Assembly: GCA_020635655.1 (NCBI GenBank)
Contig: JACJZI010000009.1
Location: 105,016-169,015, forward strand
Length of the DNA stretch: 64,000 nucleotides
Reading direction: 5' to 3'
Origin: Flavobacteriales bacterium
GTDB lineage: Bacteria > Bacteroidota > Bacteroidia > Flavobacteriales_F > PHOS-HE28
The notes beneath the pieces were generated by a model. The model did no database searches and was not told where the DNA came from. It was given only the letters and a program-made list of their open reading frames with translations. Both the position numbers and the translations under genes were made by a program. This document shows, one piece after another, positions 1 to 9,162 of this stretch (its first letter is position 1; each line of letters opens with the position of its first letter).

Positions 1-2
1 AC

Positions 3-683
3 TTCAACTTGGCCGTGGATCGGACGGAAGCGGAACTGGACGGTGCTTACAGCAAGGTGGAGAACCTGTTGCTGAACGTCCTACCGGCCCCGATCGCGGA
101 ACGGTTGAAGGAAAAAGAACGGGTGATCTCCGATCGTTTCTCGGATGCCTCCATCCTGTTCGCCGACCTGGTCGGGTTTACGCGTTTCTCGGAACGTATG
201 CCACCCGATGAGCTGGTCGCTATCCTGAACACCTACTTCACCGCGTTCGACGATCTGGCAGAAAAGCACGGACTTGAAAAGATCAAGACCATTGGGGATG
301 CTTACATGGTGGCGGCCGGTGTGCCCCAGCCCGATCCAGGCCATGCGCATCGCATGTGCGCCTTCGCTCTGGAGATGCTCGCGGTCCTGCAACGATGTAA
401 TGTGGAATTGGGCCATGCGCTCGAACTTCGGATCGGTACGCACTGCGGTCCTGTGGCCGCCGGCGTCATCGGCACCCACAAGTTCGCCTACGATCTGTGG
501 GGCGATACGGTGAACACCGCCTCCCGGATGGAGTCGCATGGCGTAGGTGGCAAAGTCCATGTGACCGAGGAGCTATACCAAGCCTGTCGCAATGCCTATT
601 CCTTCGAAGAACGTGGTGTCATCGAAGTGAAAGGGAAAGGTCCAATGAGGACATACTTCCTTCGTGGCTCTGGGCCCGCTTGA
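3..683 (+). CDS. Class III adenylate cyclase catalytic domain, 5'-truncated by window edge
   Basis: Cytosolic catalytic domain that makes cAMP from ATP. The frame is open to the window edge, so sensor or membrane domains may lie upstream. Numbering from position 9, the linker LLLNVLP precedes the fold. The two metal-binding Asp are D53 (FADLVGFT) and D97 (IGDAYM). The transition-state Asn and Arg are N169 and R173 (DTVNTASRME). Lys93 and Asp162 (YDLWGD) are the adenine-selecting pair. Guanylate cyclases have Glu and Cys there, so adenylate cyclase is the better call. All catalytic residues are present. The domain is followed after 6 bases by a convergent TfoX-like gene. Confidence 0.9.
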   Translation, partial: FNLAVDRTEAELDGAYSKVENLLLNVLPAPIAERLKEKERVISDRFSDASILFADLVGFTRFSERMPPDELVAILNTYFTAFDDLAEKHGLEKIKTIGDAYMVAAGVPQPDPGHAHRMCAFALEMLAVLQRCNVELGHALELRIGTHCGPVAAGVIGTHKFAYDLWGDTVNTASRMESHGVGGKVHVTEELYQACRNAYSFEERGVIEVKGKGPMRTYFLRGSGPA

Positions 684-689
684 TCATCC

Positions 690-1037
690 CTACCCTACCC
701 TTGTCCTGCTCGCCTTCGCCTCCGGGTTGAACGCCAGGCAGCGGTCGATCCAGAACTCCAGGTCGGCCTCGCTGTCATAGCCGGCGGGGTCGATGCGGAG
801 ATAGCCCTTCATCGGACGGCCACCGTGCACCATCTGCGTGGCACCTTCACGCTTCGTCAGCTGCTCCACCGCGTCCGGCCCCACGCGTGCCATGAGCCCG
901 CCCTGGTAGAAGCCGATGCACATCTTGTCATCGACCATGTAGCAGTAGCCGCCGAACATCTTCTTGCCGACCCACTGCACCCTGCGCCGGTGCAGGGCCT
1001 TGTCGATGCGCTCGAGGAGGTATTCGTCGACGGGCAT
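690..1037 (-). CDS. TfoX N-terminal domain protein
   Basis: About 115 residues matching the TfoX/Sxy N-terminal domain alone: an N-terminal helix (VDEYLLERIDKAL), then KKMFGGYCYMVDDKMCIGF and a C-terminal EFWIDRCLAFN segment. TfoX in gammaproteobacteria regulates competence, but the stand-alone N-domain protein is common in Bacteroidota and its job is unknown. I start at the ATG at 1037 (MPVDEYLL), because the upstream in-frame stretch is not domain-like. The gene is convergent with the cyclase. No partner gene suggests a pathway. Confidence 0.8.
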   Translation of the reverse strand: MPVDEYLLERIDKALHRRRVQWVGKKMFGGYCYMVDDKMCIGFYQGGLMARVGPDAVEQLTKREGATQMVHGGRPMKGYLRIDPAGYDSEADLEFWIDRCLAFNPEAKASRTRVG

Positions 1038-1141
1038 GGGCGGGTACGTATCGCACCAAAGTACCGCTATTCGAAGAAGCCCTCGGACCTGTAAAGAACA
1101 CCGCACATCCAGTGGCTGAAGGTGTAGCACGTTCGCGGAAC

Positions 1142-1174
1142 GACCATTAGTTTCTACATCAGAAACGAATGGTC
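1142..1174. repeat. Inverted repeat over the start codon of the T9SS gene
   Basis: Left arm 1142-1155 (GACCATTAGTTTCT) and right arm 1161-1174 (AGAAACGAATGGTC) pair at 13 of 14 positions around a 5-base loop. The right arm contains the ATG at 1169 and ends just before a second in-frame ATG at 1175. It is AT-richer than its surroundings. It could be an operator or an RNA hairpin that masks the upstream start codon. Confidence 0.7.
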
Positions 1175-3688
1175 ATGCGCTATTCCACTACGCTCCTTCT
1201 TGCTCTTCTGGTCCACACGCTCGCCGCGCAGCGCCTGGTGCCCTATGGCCAGGGAGCGGCGGGAGTGCTGGTCGAGGACCTGCTCGTGTTCAACAACGAA
1301 CTCACCGTGGGAGGGTGGTTCTACCAGCTCGACCAGGTTCCGGCATACGGGATCGCCGCGATCGACATGAACGGCAACGTGACCCAGATCGGCCCGTTCG
1401 TCTCCAATTCGGTGTGGGTATATGACATGGCCCTTTGGGGATCGGACCTGGCCGTCGCCTATAGGGACATCGGCATCCGCGGCGTGGCCACCTGGGATGG
1501 GACCTCCTGGACCCAGCTTGGCCCTGATTTCGATGATCCACCCAAGCGGGTCGCGGTGTTCAATGGCGAACTGTACGCGGCGGGCGATTTCACCCTGTGC
1601 GGGAACGTTCCCCTATCACGCGTGGCCAAATGGGACGGCGGCGCCTGGGTGCAGGCAGGCACGCCCTTGGACGGGGAGGTGCAAGCCATGACCGTCCACG
1701 ATGGCGACCTCTACATCGGAGGCCTGTTCACCAACACGAACGGAACGACATTGCTCCACGTGGCCCGGCTGTCCGGGTCGACCTGGTCAAGTCTGGGAGC
1801 GGGGATGAACGCCACGGTGGAGGACCTGCGCTCGGTGGGCAATGAGCTGTGGATGGTCGGCGAATTCACCTACAATGGCGATTCTGCCGTGGCCTTGCCG
1901 ATGAGCGCGCGTTGGGATGGCGCACAGTTCCTACCCCTGTCACCCACGCCCTTGAGCGGTAGTGACCGGCGGATCCTGCATGCGCCCAGCTATGGTTACT
2001 TCCTGTCGGATGCCGAACGGACGCTGCTGGACCCGGGACCTGGCGAGCGGAGCCTCAACATGCGCGGGCTTCGCGCCATGGCGCAATTCAACGGACTGAC
2101 CTTCGCGGGTGGGGACCTCAGACATTACTCCTACCGGGAAATGAAGGACCTCGGAAAGGTCCTTCCCGGAGAGGATGCGCACATCCTGGACCTCGCAGGC
2201 ATGCGTGTGCGCGTGGACGCCCTGGGAGGGATCGGCTATGATCTGGATACCGATGCTCCGGGATACGAGGTTCCCGCCGGCTCCGGCGCTTCGACCGTGT
2301 TCGATCATGGGCTTTGTGCCGTGGCCGTGGCCAATGGCGCACTTCGGGTCGTGCCAGCGGGATATGAATCCCAATTCCCGGATGGCATGACTCCGGGTCC
2401 CTGGTGCGCGGACACCTCGGATCAGTATTGGGACCGCTACACACAGGTCTGGCCCATGGATAAAGGCACCGTCTGGGACCACAATGCCCATTGGAACGAC
2501 CCGGGCTATGTGCCTTCCTATCCCATCGCCGCCTGGCCGGGTGACGGCGACGCAGGCAACGATGAACCGGCCACACTCGCACCCTACCTGGATGCGAATT
2601 CGGACGGCGTGTTCGACCCGAGCAGCGGGGACATCCCTCTCTTTCGGGGCGATGCCGCGGTCTACCAGGTCAGTTCCGACCAACGCACCGCGGCCTGGAC
2701 CGGCCTACCTCCCATGGGCGTGGATGTGCATGCGATGACCTATGTCTGCAATGATTCTCCGTCCGACACGAACTATCAGGTGATGTACGAACACTACCGG
2801 GTGGTCAATCGCTCCAGTGAGACCTACGATACACTGTGGTTGGCATCGCGAACGGACACGGATATCGGCGGATCCAGTGATGACTACGTGGGCTGTGATA
2901 CGGTGCTGAACATGGCCTTTGGCTACAATGGGGACGCCATTGATGAGACCGGCTATGCCCAAGGTTATGGTGAGCACCCACCGGCACAAGGACTCGTTGC
3001 ACTGAATGCGGATCTCCATGCATTCGCCCCGATCGGTGGGTCCGTATCAAGCGACCTCACAAATGCGGTTACGTACTACAACTACGCGATCGGTCTTCAT
3101 GCCGACGGGTCTCCGATGGTCGATCTGTTGACCAATGCGGTCACCCATTATCGCTATCCGGGCGATCCCAACGACCCATCCCAATGGTCGGAGCAATCCG
3201 CCATGAACGCACCGGGCGACCGTCGCTTCATTGCTTCCTACGGCCCCTGGTACAACGTGGCCCCCGGAGACACCATCTGCCTGGACCTGGCCTTCGTCTT
3301 CGCCCAGGATACGCTCGGGGACAACCTCAGCAGCGTCACCCTGCTGAAGCAACGCGCCGCCGCCGTGCGGGCCTGGTACGATCAACATGCGACCGCATGC
3401 AACACCTACATCCCGCTCGCCGTTCCTGATCACCCAAGCGGCCCTGCACCATCGATCACGCTCCGGCCCAACCCCACCACCGGACCGATCACCTTGGGCG
3501 GGGCCGTGCAGGAGGTCGAACAGGTGCGCGTGCGCGATCTGCTCGGACAGGTCGTTCTCGCTCGACCGGTCACGCCGGCTCAGGAACGGATCACCCTGGA
3601 CCTGGGCGATCTGGCATCCGGCACCTATCTGGTGGAATTGATCGCGCCAAGGACGCAAGAGGCTTTGCGCGTGGTGGTGATGCGTTGA
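1169..3688 (+). CDS. T9SS type A sorting domain protein with WD/kelch-like propeller repeats
   Basis: Large exported protein, probably released or attached at the cell surface by the type IX system. Residues 1-21 are a signal peptide ending LAAQ. Residues about 30-290 carry repeated units of the form VAKWDG..W..LG..LDG.V.A...DGDLY.GG, a beta-propeller-like repeat common in Bacteroidota. A middle region includes a calcium-loop-like segment, DANSDGVFDPSSGD. The last 75 residues are a T9SS sorting domain (LRPNPTTG ... LASGTYLVEL). The ATG at 1175 is an equally good start; an inverted repeat covers the ATG at 1169. Its substrate or ligand is unknown. Confidence 0.85.
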   Translation: MVMRYSTTLLLALLVHTLAAQRLVPYGQGAAGVLVEDLLVFNNELTVGGWFYQLDQVPAYGIAAIDMNGNVTQIGPFVSNSVWVYDMALWGSDLAVAYRDIGIRGVATWDGTSWTQLGPDFDDPPKRVAVFNGELYAAGDFTLCGNVPLSRVAKWDGGAWVQAGTPLDGEVQAMTVHDGDLYIGGLFTNTNGTTLLHVARLSGSTWSSLGAGMNATVEDLRSVGNELWMVGEFTYNGDSAVALPMSARWDGAQFLPLSPTPLSGSDRRILHAPSYGYFLSDAERTLLDPGPGERSLNMRGLRAMAQFNGLTFAGGDLRHYSYREMKDLGKVLPGEDAHILDLAGMRVRVDALGGIGYDLDTDAPGYEVPAGSGASTVFDHGLCAVAVANGALRVVPAGYESQFPDGMTPGPWCADTSDQYWDRYTQVWPMDKGTVWDHNAHWNDPGYVPSYPIAAWPGDGDAGNDEPATLAPYLDANSDGVFDPSSGDIPLFRGDAAVYQVSSDQRTAAWTGLPPMGVDVHAMTYVCNDSPSDTNYQVMYEHYRVVNRSSETYDTLWLASRTDTDIGGSSDDYVGCDTVLNMAFGYNGDAIDETGYAQGYGEHPPAQGLVALNADLHAFAPIGGSVSSDLTNAVTYYNYAIGLHADGSPMVDLLTNAVTHYRYPGDPNDPSQWSEQSAMNAPGDRRFIASYGPWYNVAPGDTICLDLAFVFAQDTLGDNLSSVTLLKQRAAAVRAWYDQHATACNTYIPLAVPDHPSGPAPSITLRPNPTTGPITLGGAVQEVEQVRVRDLLGQVVLARPVTPAQERITLDLGDLASGTYLVELIAPRTQEALRVVVMR

Positions 3689-3691
3689 ACC

Positions 3692-4240
3692 CTACTTCAC
3701 CCCCACCCCTTTCTCCGCCAGCGCCACCATCTCGTCGCAGAAGAGCTTCACCCGCGCCCAGTCGGTGTACTCGTGGTCCTGCGTGGTGTCGGTGCTGCCC
3801 CCCTCACGCTTCACGATCTGCTTCATCATGAATCGCTTGAAGAAGTCGTACTCGACGTACTTCAACGCTCCGGCGATCTGCTCGACCCGCTTCGGCGTCC
3901 ATTGGCAGGCATCCGTGAACTGGCGCGTGATGTCCATTGCCTCCTCCATGGCCTTCGGCTCACCGGAAAGGATGTGGAGGCACACCGAGAAGAAGGCGTT
4001 GGGCCGCGCCTCGATGGCGGCCTTGTTGGCCAGGATGTAGTGCTTCAACGCGGTCGCATAGTGGCCGATGTGCACGGACCCGCCGAGCAGGACCAGGTCG
4101 AAATTCTCCGGTGAAGGTGGTGCATCGATGGCGTTGCAACAGGAGACGGCATGGCCGAGCGATTGGAGATGGTCCTCCATGGCCCGCGCGATCTTGCGGG
4201 TCTGGCCCTCGACGGTGGCGTAGATGATGAGGATGTGCAT
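3692..4240 (-). CDS. hemG: Menaquinone-dependent protoporphyrinogen oxidase-like flavodoxin
   Basis: 182 residues, close to the length of E. coli HemG. Starts with a flavodoxin FMN loop (YATVEGQTRKIA). The C-terminal half keeps the HemG pattern: QW.P.R...IAGAL.Y, then RFMMKQI, GGSTDTT and EYTDW. HemG oxidises protoporphyrinogen IX to protoporphyrin IX at the membrane, passing electrons to quinone. I chose the ATG at 4240 because the FMN-binding strand begins at once. It converges on the T9SS gene with a 3-base gap and diverges from the VOC gene. The only other haem gene in the window is hemD at 48097, so they are not linked. A general flavodoxin role is the alternative. Confidence 0.8.
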   Translation of the reverse strand: MHILIIYATVEGQTRKIARAMEDHLQSLGHAVSCCNAIDAPPSPENFDLVLLGGSVHIGHYATALKHYILANKAAIEARPNAFFSVCLHILSGEPKAMEEAMDITRQFTDACQWTPKRVEQIAGALKYVEYDFFKRFMMKQIVKREGGSTDTTQDHEYTDWARVKLFCDEMVALAEKGVGVK

Positions 4241-4270
4241 GTTCTTCGGGGATGGGTGGATGCGGGGGTG

Positions 4271-4278
4271 CCAAGCTA
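4271..4278 (-). promoter_or_regulatory. Possible -7 box (TAGCTTGG) for hemG-like gene
   Basis: TAGCTTGG on the minus strand, 30 bases before the start at 4240. It matches TAnnTTTG with one change. No convincing -33 TTTG was seen. Confidence 0.3.
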
Positions 4279-4332
4279 TCCGGCCCTGCCGATCGCCACA
4301 CTGATCACCGTCAGACCCGGGTCCGACGCGAC

Positions 4333-4340
4333 TACTTTTG
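4333..4340 (+). promoter_or_regulatory. Bacteroidota -7 box (TACTTTTG) for VOC gene
   Basis: Exact TAnnTTTG match, 28 bases before the ATG at 4369. The same octamer precedes the genes at 39710 and 49600. Confidence 0.5.
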
Positions 4341-4368
4341 ATGGCATATCGATCAAGCACCTCCATCC

Positions 4369-4755
4369 ATGAACCCCGTCGTCCATTTCGAAATGCCTGC
4401 CGAGGACCGGCAGCGCGTGAGCAAATTCTACTCCACGGTATTCGGCTGGCAGATGCAGCAGCTAGGCCCCGAGATGGGGGACTACCTCCTGGCCGGCACC
4501 ACCGAGGTGGATGAGGACCGGATGATCAAGACGCCCGGCGCGATCAACGGCGGGTTCTTCCAGAAGGCGCCGGACAACGCGCATCCCTCGCTCACCATCG
4601 CCGTGGACGACATCCACGCCCATGTGGAGAAGGTGAAGCAGGGCGGCGGAACGGTGCTGCACGAGCCGCAGGAGATCCCCGGCATCGGCCTCTATGTGTC
4701 GTTCCTCGACTCCGAGGGCAACCGGGTGAGCATGCTGCAGCCGACGAACATGTAG
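4369..4755 (+). CDS. VOC (glyoxalase/bleomycin resistance) family protein
   Basis: 128 residues, one vicinal-oxygen-chelate fold. The N-terminal MNPVVHFEMPAEDRQRVSKFY supplies the usual first-strand His. The C-terminal half has VDDIHAHVEKVKQGGG, PGIGLYVSFLDSEGN and VSMLQP. It resembles the small VOC proteins annotated as extradiol dioxygenase-like or glyoxalase-like. Substrate and metal use cannot be told from sequence. It is transcribed alone and converges on the tolC gene, with a hairpin over its stop codon. Confidence 0.85.
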   Translation: MNPVVHFEMPAEDRQRVSKFYSTVFGWQMQQLGPEMGDYLLAGTTEVDEDRMIKTPGAINGGFFQKAPDNAHPSLTIAVDDIHAHVEKVKQGGGTVLHEPQEIPGIGLYVSFLDSEGNRVSMLQPTNM

Positions 4756-4769
4756 GCCGGGAGGCCTAC
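4752..4769. terminator. Bidirectional hairpin between convergent genes
   Basis: GTAGGCC (4752-4758), loop GGGA, GGCCTAC (4763-4769): a perfect 7-bp stem. It contains the TAG stop of the VOC gene and lies 8 bases from the tolC stop. There is no U-run, so a terminator role is inferred from position. Confidence 0.45.
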
Positions 4770-4777
4770 GACACCCC

Positions 4778-6085
4778 TCAATGCACCAGGTCACCGGCCA
4801 GGCGCCGCAGCTCGGTCTCGGCCACCTTCGCATTGTACCGCGCGGTGACCAGTCGGGACGCGGCCTCCGCGAAGGTGCTCTGGGCCTCCTTCAATTCGAC
4901 GATGCTGCTGAGCCCAGCTTGGAAGCGTGCTTCCGCGATGTGCAGCACTTCGCGTGCCGCCGTGATGTTCTCTTGCTCCAGGGCCAGGATCCCCTTGCGG
5001 CTCTGCAGGTCGCGCCAGGCCTTGCGCGTGTCGGCATCGAGTTGCTGGCGTTCGCTTTCCAGGTCCAGTCCCGCGTTCAACAGATCGAGCTTCGCGTTCC
5101 TGATCGCGGTGTTGGTGCGAAGGCCGTTGAACAGGGGCACCGAGGCGGTGACACCCCAGGTGTAGCCGAGGTTCTGGTTCAGCAGGATGAAGCTGGCGTT
5201 GTTGGTGGAACGCGTGAACTGGTAGGCGCCGTTCAGGTCGATGGTGGGCCAGCGTGTCGCCTGGGTCGCACGCAGGCCGAGCTCCGCCGCCCGCTGCCGG
5301 CTGCCAGAGAGCAGCAGCGTGTTGTTGCCGGCGGTGGCCGCGTTCTGGAGCGCCGCGAGGTCGGGGTCGTAGCGGATGATCACGGTGTCCTCCACCGCGA
5401 TCGTCGTGGTCGGGGCGATCGCCAGCATGCGGCACAACTCCAACTTGGCGTTGTCCAGATCGGCTTGGGCGGAAAGGGCCGCGGAGCGCTGCGCATTGAG
5501 CTGCGTGCGCGCCAGCAGCACATCGAGCTTCGAGCCGGAACCGTTGTCGAGCCGGCGTTGCGCAATGGTGCCCACCTCCTCCGCCACCGCGATCTGCTCA
5601 TTGATCGCCTCCAACGCCTGTTGCTGCTGTACGACCGTATAGTACGTGCCGATCAGGCCGGACAGCACATCCTCGATGCGCACCTTCAGCGCCAGTTCAC
5701 CCTCCGTGGTCAGCTCCTCCAACCGCTTCTTCGTGGCGAACATGCCCAGGCCGTCGAACACGGTCCAGTTCAGGGCCACATTGCCGCTCAGGTTGTCCGA
5801 CGTGGCACCGGTGCGGTCCACCTCGGTGTTGTTCGACAGTTCCTGCCGCGCATGACCGGTGGTGGTGGCGTAGGCCCCGTTCAGGTCCACGCGGGGCAGC
5901 ATGCCGGCGTTGCCGATGGTGTTGTCGTTCGCCGCCTGTTCGGCCGTGTTCCGCGCGATACGGATGTCGAAGTTGTTCTTCAGCACCAGCTCCACGGCGT
6001 GGTCCAATGTGAGCAGGCTGTCCTGGGCCTGAACGCCGATCATCGCGCAACAGGCGACCGTCCCGATGATCGTGCGCGCCCTCAT
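4778..6085 (-). CDS. TolC family outer membrane efflux protein
   Basis: 435 residues. Signal peptide MRARTIIGTVACCAMIGVQA, then two outer membrane efflux protein repeats rich in long helices (LTLDHAVELVLKNNFDIRIA; later LGYTWGVTASVPLFNGLRTN). It forms the outer-membrane exit duct of the pump encoded upstream. The ATG at 6085 overlaps the TGA of the RND gene as ATGA, so translation is coupled. It is the last gene of an adaptor-pump-duct operon. No specific substrate can be assigned. Confidence 0.93.
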   Translation of the reverse strand: MRARTIIGTVACCAMIGVQAQDSLLTLDHAVELVLKNNFDIRIARNTAEQAANDNTIGNAGMLPRVDLNGAYATTTGHARQELSNNTEVDRTGATSDNLSGNVALNWTVFDGLGMFATKKRLEELTTEGELALKVRIEDVLSGLIGTYYTVVQQQQALEAINEQIAVAEEVGTIAQRRLDNGSGSKLDVLLARTQLNAQRSAALSAQADLDNAKLELCRMLAIAPTTTIAVEDTVIIRYDPDLAALQNAATAGNNTLLLSGSRQRAAELGLRATQATRWPTIDLNGAYQFTRSTNNASFILLNQNLGYTWGVTASVPLFNGLRTNTAIRNAKLDLLNAGLDLESERQQLDADTRKAWRDLQSRKGILALEQENITAAREVLHIAEARFQAGLSSIVELKEAQSTFAEAASRLVTARYNAKVAETELRRLAGDLVH

Positions 6086-9000
6086 GCCTCCTCGTGGGTT
6101 TCCCGTTTCCGGGTGGCGATGTAGGTGTACATCGCCGGGATCACGTACAGGGTGAGCACCAAGGAGAAGAGCAGGCCGCCCACCACGACGATGCCCATGG
6201 GGATGCGGCTCTGCGCGCCGTTGCCCAGGCCGATGGCGATGGGCAGCGCACCCAGCACGGTGGCGATGCTGGTCATCAGGATCGGACGAAGACGTTGCGT
6301 GGCCGCCTCGATCGCGGCGTCGATGCGGGACAGTCCATGGTGTTCGCGCTGCTGATTGGCGAACTCGACGATCAGGATCCCGTTCTTGGTCACGAGGCCG
6401 ACGAGCATGATCATGCCGATCTCGCTGAAGATGTTCAGCGTCTGGTTGAACAGCCACAGCGACAGGACGGCACCACCGAGGGCGAGCGGCACGGTGAGCA
6501 TGATGATGAAGGGATCGCGGAAGCTCTCGAACTGCGCGGCGAGGATCAGGTAGATCAGCACAAGGGCGAAGACCAGAGCAAAGACGATGTTGGAGCCGCT
6601 CTCGGCGAAATCGCGGGAGGCGCCGCTGAGGGAAGTGGCGAAGGAATCGTCCAGCACGCGATCGGCGATGGTCTGCATGGCGGCAATGCCGTCACCGATG
6701 GTCTTCCCGGGTGCGAGCCCAGCCGAAACGGTGGCCGACTTGTACCGATCGTAGTGGTAGAGCTGCGGCGGTTCGCTGGCCTCCTGGATATCGAGCAGAT
6801 CGTCCAACTGCACCATCCGGCCGACCTGCGCATGCACCTGCAGCGTGCGCACGTCCAGCGGCTTGCCCCGGTCCTCCAGGCGCACCTGGCCGATCACCTG
6901 GTATTGCTTGCCGTCCTTGGTGAAATAGGACATGCGTCCGCCGCCGTAGGCCAGCTGCAGGGTGCGGGCGATGTCGACCACGGGCACGCCGAGCGCACGC
7001 GCCCGGTCGCGGTCGATGGTGATGTTGAGCTCGGGCTTGTTGAACTTGAGGTTGACGTCGAGGCCCTGGAAGGTCGGATCCTTGGCCGCCTCGTCCATGA
7101 ACCTGGGCACGAACTCCTTGAGCTTGTCGAAGGAGTTGTTCTGCAGCACGAACTGGACCGGTTGACTGGTCTTCGCGCCGACGCCCACGCTGATGGTCTG
7201 TTCCTGGATCACGAAGGCACGGCCATCGGTGTAGGCGCCGAAGTCCTGCTGGAGCGCCTGGGCGATCTCCGCCTGCGAACGCCTGCGCTCACCGGGTTCG
7301 GACAGGGTCACGCGCAGGAAGCCTGAGTTGACCGCGCCACTGCCTGCGAAACTGGGTGCGGTGACGCTGAGCACCACCTTGTGTTCGGGCACGCTGTCCA
7401 CCGCATCCTGCACGAGCTGGTCCATGAAGTGGTCCATCCGCTCGTAGGACGTGCCCTCCGGCGCGCTGACGATCACCCGCAGCAGGCTGCGGTCCTCCAG
7501 CGGCGCCAGCTCCGACTGCAGGAAGGCACCGACACCGAAGATCAAAGCGATGGCGCCGATGAGGATGCCGAAGGCCCAGCCGCGGCTGCGCATGAAATTG
7601 GTGATCGACCGCCGGTAACCTTCCGTCATGGCGACGAAGAACGGCTCGGTGCGCTCGTAGAAGCGGCTGTGCTTGTGGTCCTTCCGCGTCAGCTTCACGT
7701 TGAGGACGGGGGTGAGCGACAGGGACACGAAGGCCGAGATCAGCACGGCGCCGGCCATCACCATCCCGAACTCACGGAACAGGCGGCCGGTGAAGCCCTG
7801 CAGGAAAATGATCGGCAGGAAGACCACGGCGAGGGTGAGCGAGGTGGACACCACGGCGAAGAAGATCTCGTTCGATCCCGCGATCGCCGCCTGCATCGGA
7901 CGCATGCCGCCCTCCAGTTTCTTGTAGATGTTCTCGGTCACCACGATGCCATCATCCACCACCAGGCCCGTGGCCAGCACGATGGCCAGCAGCGTGAGGA
8001 TGTTCACCGAGAATCCGGCGACGTACATGATGAAGAAGGCGCCGATCAGCGACACGGGGATGTCGATCAAGGGGCGCAGGGCGATCAGCCAGTCGCGGAA
8101 GAAGAGGTAGATGATCAGGATCACCAGGATGAAGGCGATCGCGAGGGTCTCGCCCACTTCCGCCACGGAGCGCCGCACGAACCGCGTGGTGTCCATGGCG
8201 ATGTCCAGGTGGATGTCCGACGGCAGCTCCTTCTTCAACTGCTCGTAGCGCTTGTAGAACTCGTCGGCGATCGCGATGTAGTTGGCACCCGGCTGGGGCA
8301 CCAGGGCCAGGGCGATCATCGGCGTGCCGCTCTGCTTCAGGATCGTCTCCTCGTTCTCCGGGCCCAGCTGCGCCTCCCCGATGTCGCGGAACCGGATCAG
8401 CCGGTCGCCCTCCGAACCGATGATCATGTTGTCGAACTCCTCGGGCGAACTGAGGCGACACCGGGCGTTCACGCTCAGTTCGGTGGCCCTGCCGGTAAGC
8501 TTGCCGGCGGGCAGTTCCACGTTCTCCCGGTCCAGCGCGTTCTGCACATCGAGCGGGGTGAGCCCATGCGCGGCGAGCCGGTCCGGGTCGATCCACAGCC
8601 GCATGGCGTACTTCTTCTCACCCCAGATCTGCACGGTGCTCACGCCGGGGATCGTCTGCAGGCGCTCCTGGATCACGTTGGCGCCGTAGTCGCTCACCTC
8701 CAGCTGCGTGCGCGTGTCGCTCTGCACGGTCATGGAGATGATCGAGCTGCTGTTGGCATCCGACTTCGTGACCACCGGTGGCGCGTCGATATCCTGCGGG
8801 AGCTGGCGCGCGGCCTGGGACACCTTGTCACGCACGTCGTTCGCCGCGGCCTCGAGGTCGGTGCCGAGGTCGAACTCCACGGTGATCGTGCTGCTGCCCA
8901 GGTTGCTGGCCGAGCTGAGCGTGCGGATGCCGGCGATGCCGTTGATCGTCTTCTCGAGCGGCTCGGTGATCTGCGATTCCACCACCTCCGCGCTCGCGCC

Positions 9001-9156
9001 GGTGTAGCCGGTGCGCACGGTGATGATCGGCGGATCGATCGAGGGGTACTCCCGTACGCCCAGGAAACGGAAGCCGATGCCACCGAAGATGACGATGATG
9101 ATGGACATCACCATCGCCAGGACCGGTCGTTTGAGGCTGATCGAGGAGAGGCTCAT
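6082..9156 (-). CDS. RND efflux pump permease (AcrB/HAE1 family)
   Basis: 1024 residues, normal for HAE1 pumps. Inner-membrane proton-driven exporter. The N-terminus is SLSSISLKRPVLAMVMSI, followed by the first periplasmic half (REYPSIDPPIITVRTGYTGA). The TM4 proton-relay pair is in LVVDDGIVVTEN and the TM10 Lys in VTKNGILIVEFANQ. C-terminal helices end IPAMYTYIATRK. It lies 6 bases after the adaptor gene and overlaps tolC by 4 bases. The family exports drugs, detergents or lipids. The REYPS and VDDGIVV motifs favour the organic-solute (HAE1) branch over the metal (CusA) branch. Confidence 0.95.
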   Translation of the reverse strand: MSLSSISLKRPVLAMVMSIIIVIFGGIGFRFLGVREYPSIDPPIITVRTGYTGASAEVVESQITEPLEKTINGIAGIRTLSSASNLGSSTITVEFDLGTDLEAAANDVRDKVSQAARQLPQDIDAPPVVTKSDANSSSIISMTVQSDTRTQLEVSDYGANVIQERLQTIPGVSTVQIWGEKKYAMRLWIDPDRLAAHGLTPLDVQNALDRENVELPAGKLTGRATELSVNARCRLSSPEEFDNMIIGSEGDRLIRFRDIGEAQLGPENEETILKQSGTPMIALALVPQPGANYIAIADEFYKRYEQLKKELPSDIHLDIAMDTTRFVRRSVAEVGETLAIAFILVILIIYLFFRDWLIALRPLIDIPVSLIGAFFIMYVAGFSVNILTLLAIVLATGLVVDDGIVVTENIYKKLEGGMRPMQAAIAGSNEIFFAVVSTSLTLAVVFLPIIFLQGFTGRLFREFGMVMAGAVLISAFVSLSLTPVLNVKLTRKDHKHSRFYERTEPFFVAMTEGYRRSITNFMRSRGWAFGILIGAIALIFGVGAFLQSELAPLEDRSLLRVIVSAPEGTSYERMDHFMDQLVQDAVDSVPEHKVVLSVTAPSFAGSGAVNSGFLRVTLSEPGERRRSQAEIAQALQQDFGAYTDGRAFVIQEQTISVGVGAKTSQPVQFVLQNNSFDKLKEFVPRFMDEAAKDPTFQGLDVNLKFNKPELNITIDRDRARALGVPVVDIARTLQLAYGGGRMSYFTKDGKQYQVIGQVRLEDRGKPLDVRTLQVHAQVGRMVQLDDLLDIQEASEPPQLYHYDRYKSATVSAGLAPGKTIGDGIAAMQTIADRVLDDSFATSLSGASRDFAESGSNIVFALVFALVLIYLILAAQFESFRDPFIIMLTVPLALGGAVLSLWLFNQTLNIFSEIGMIMLVGLVTKNGILIVEFANQQREHHGLSRIDAAIEAATQRLRPILMTSIATVLGALPIAIGLGNGAQSRIPMGIVVVGGLLFSLVLTLYVIPAMYTYIATRKRETHEEA

Positions 9157-9162
9157 CCCGGC

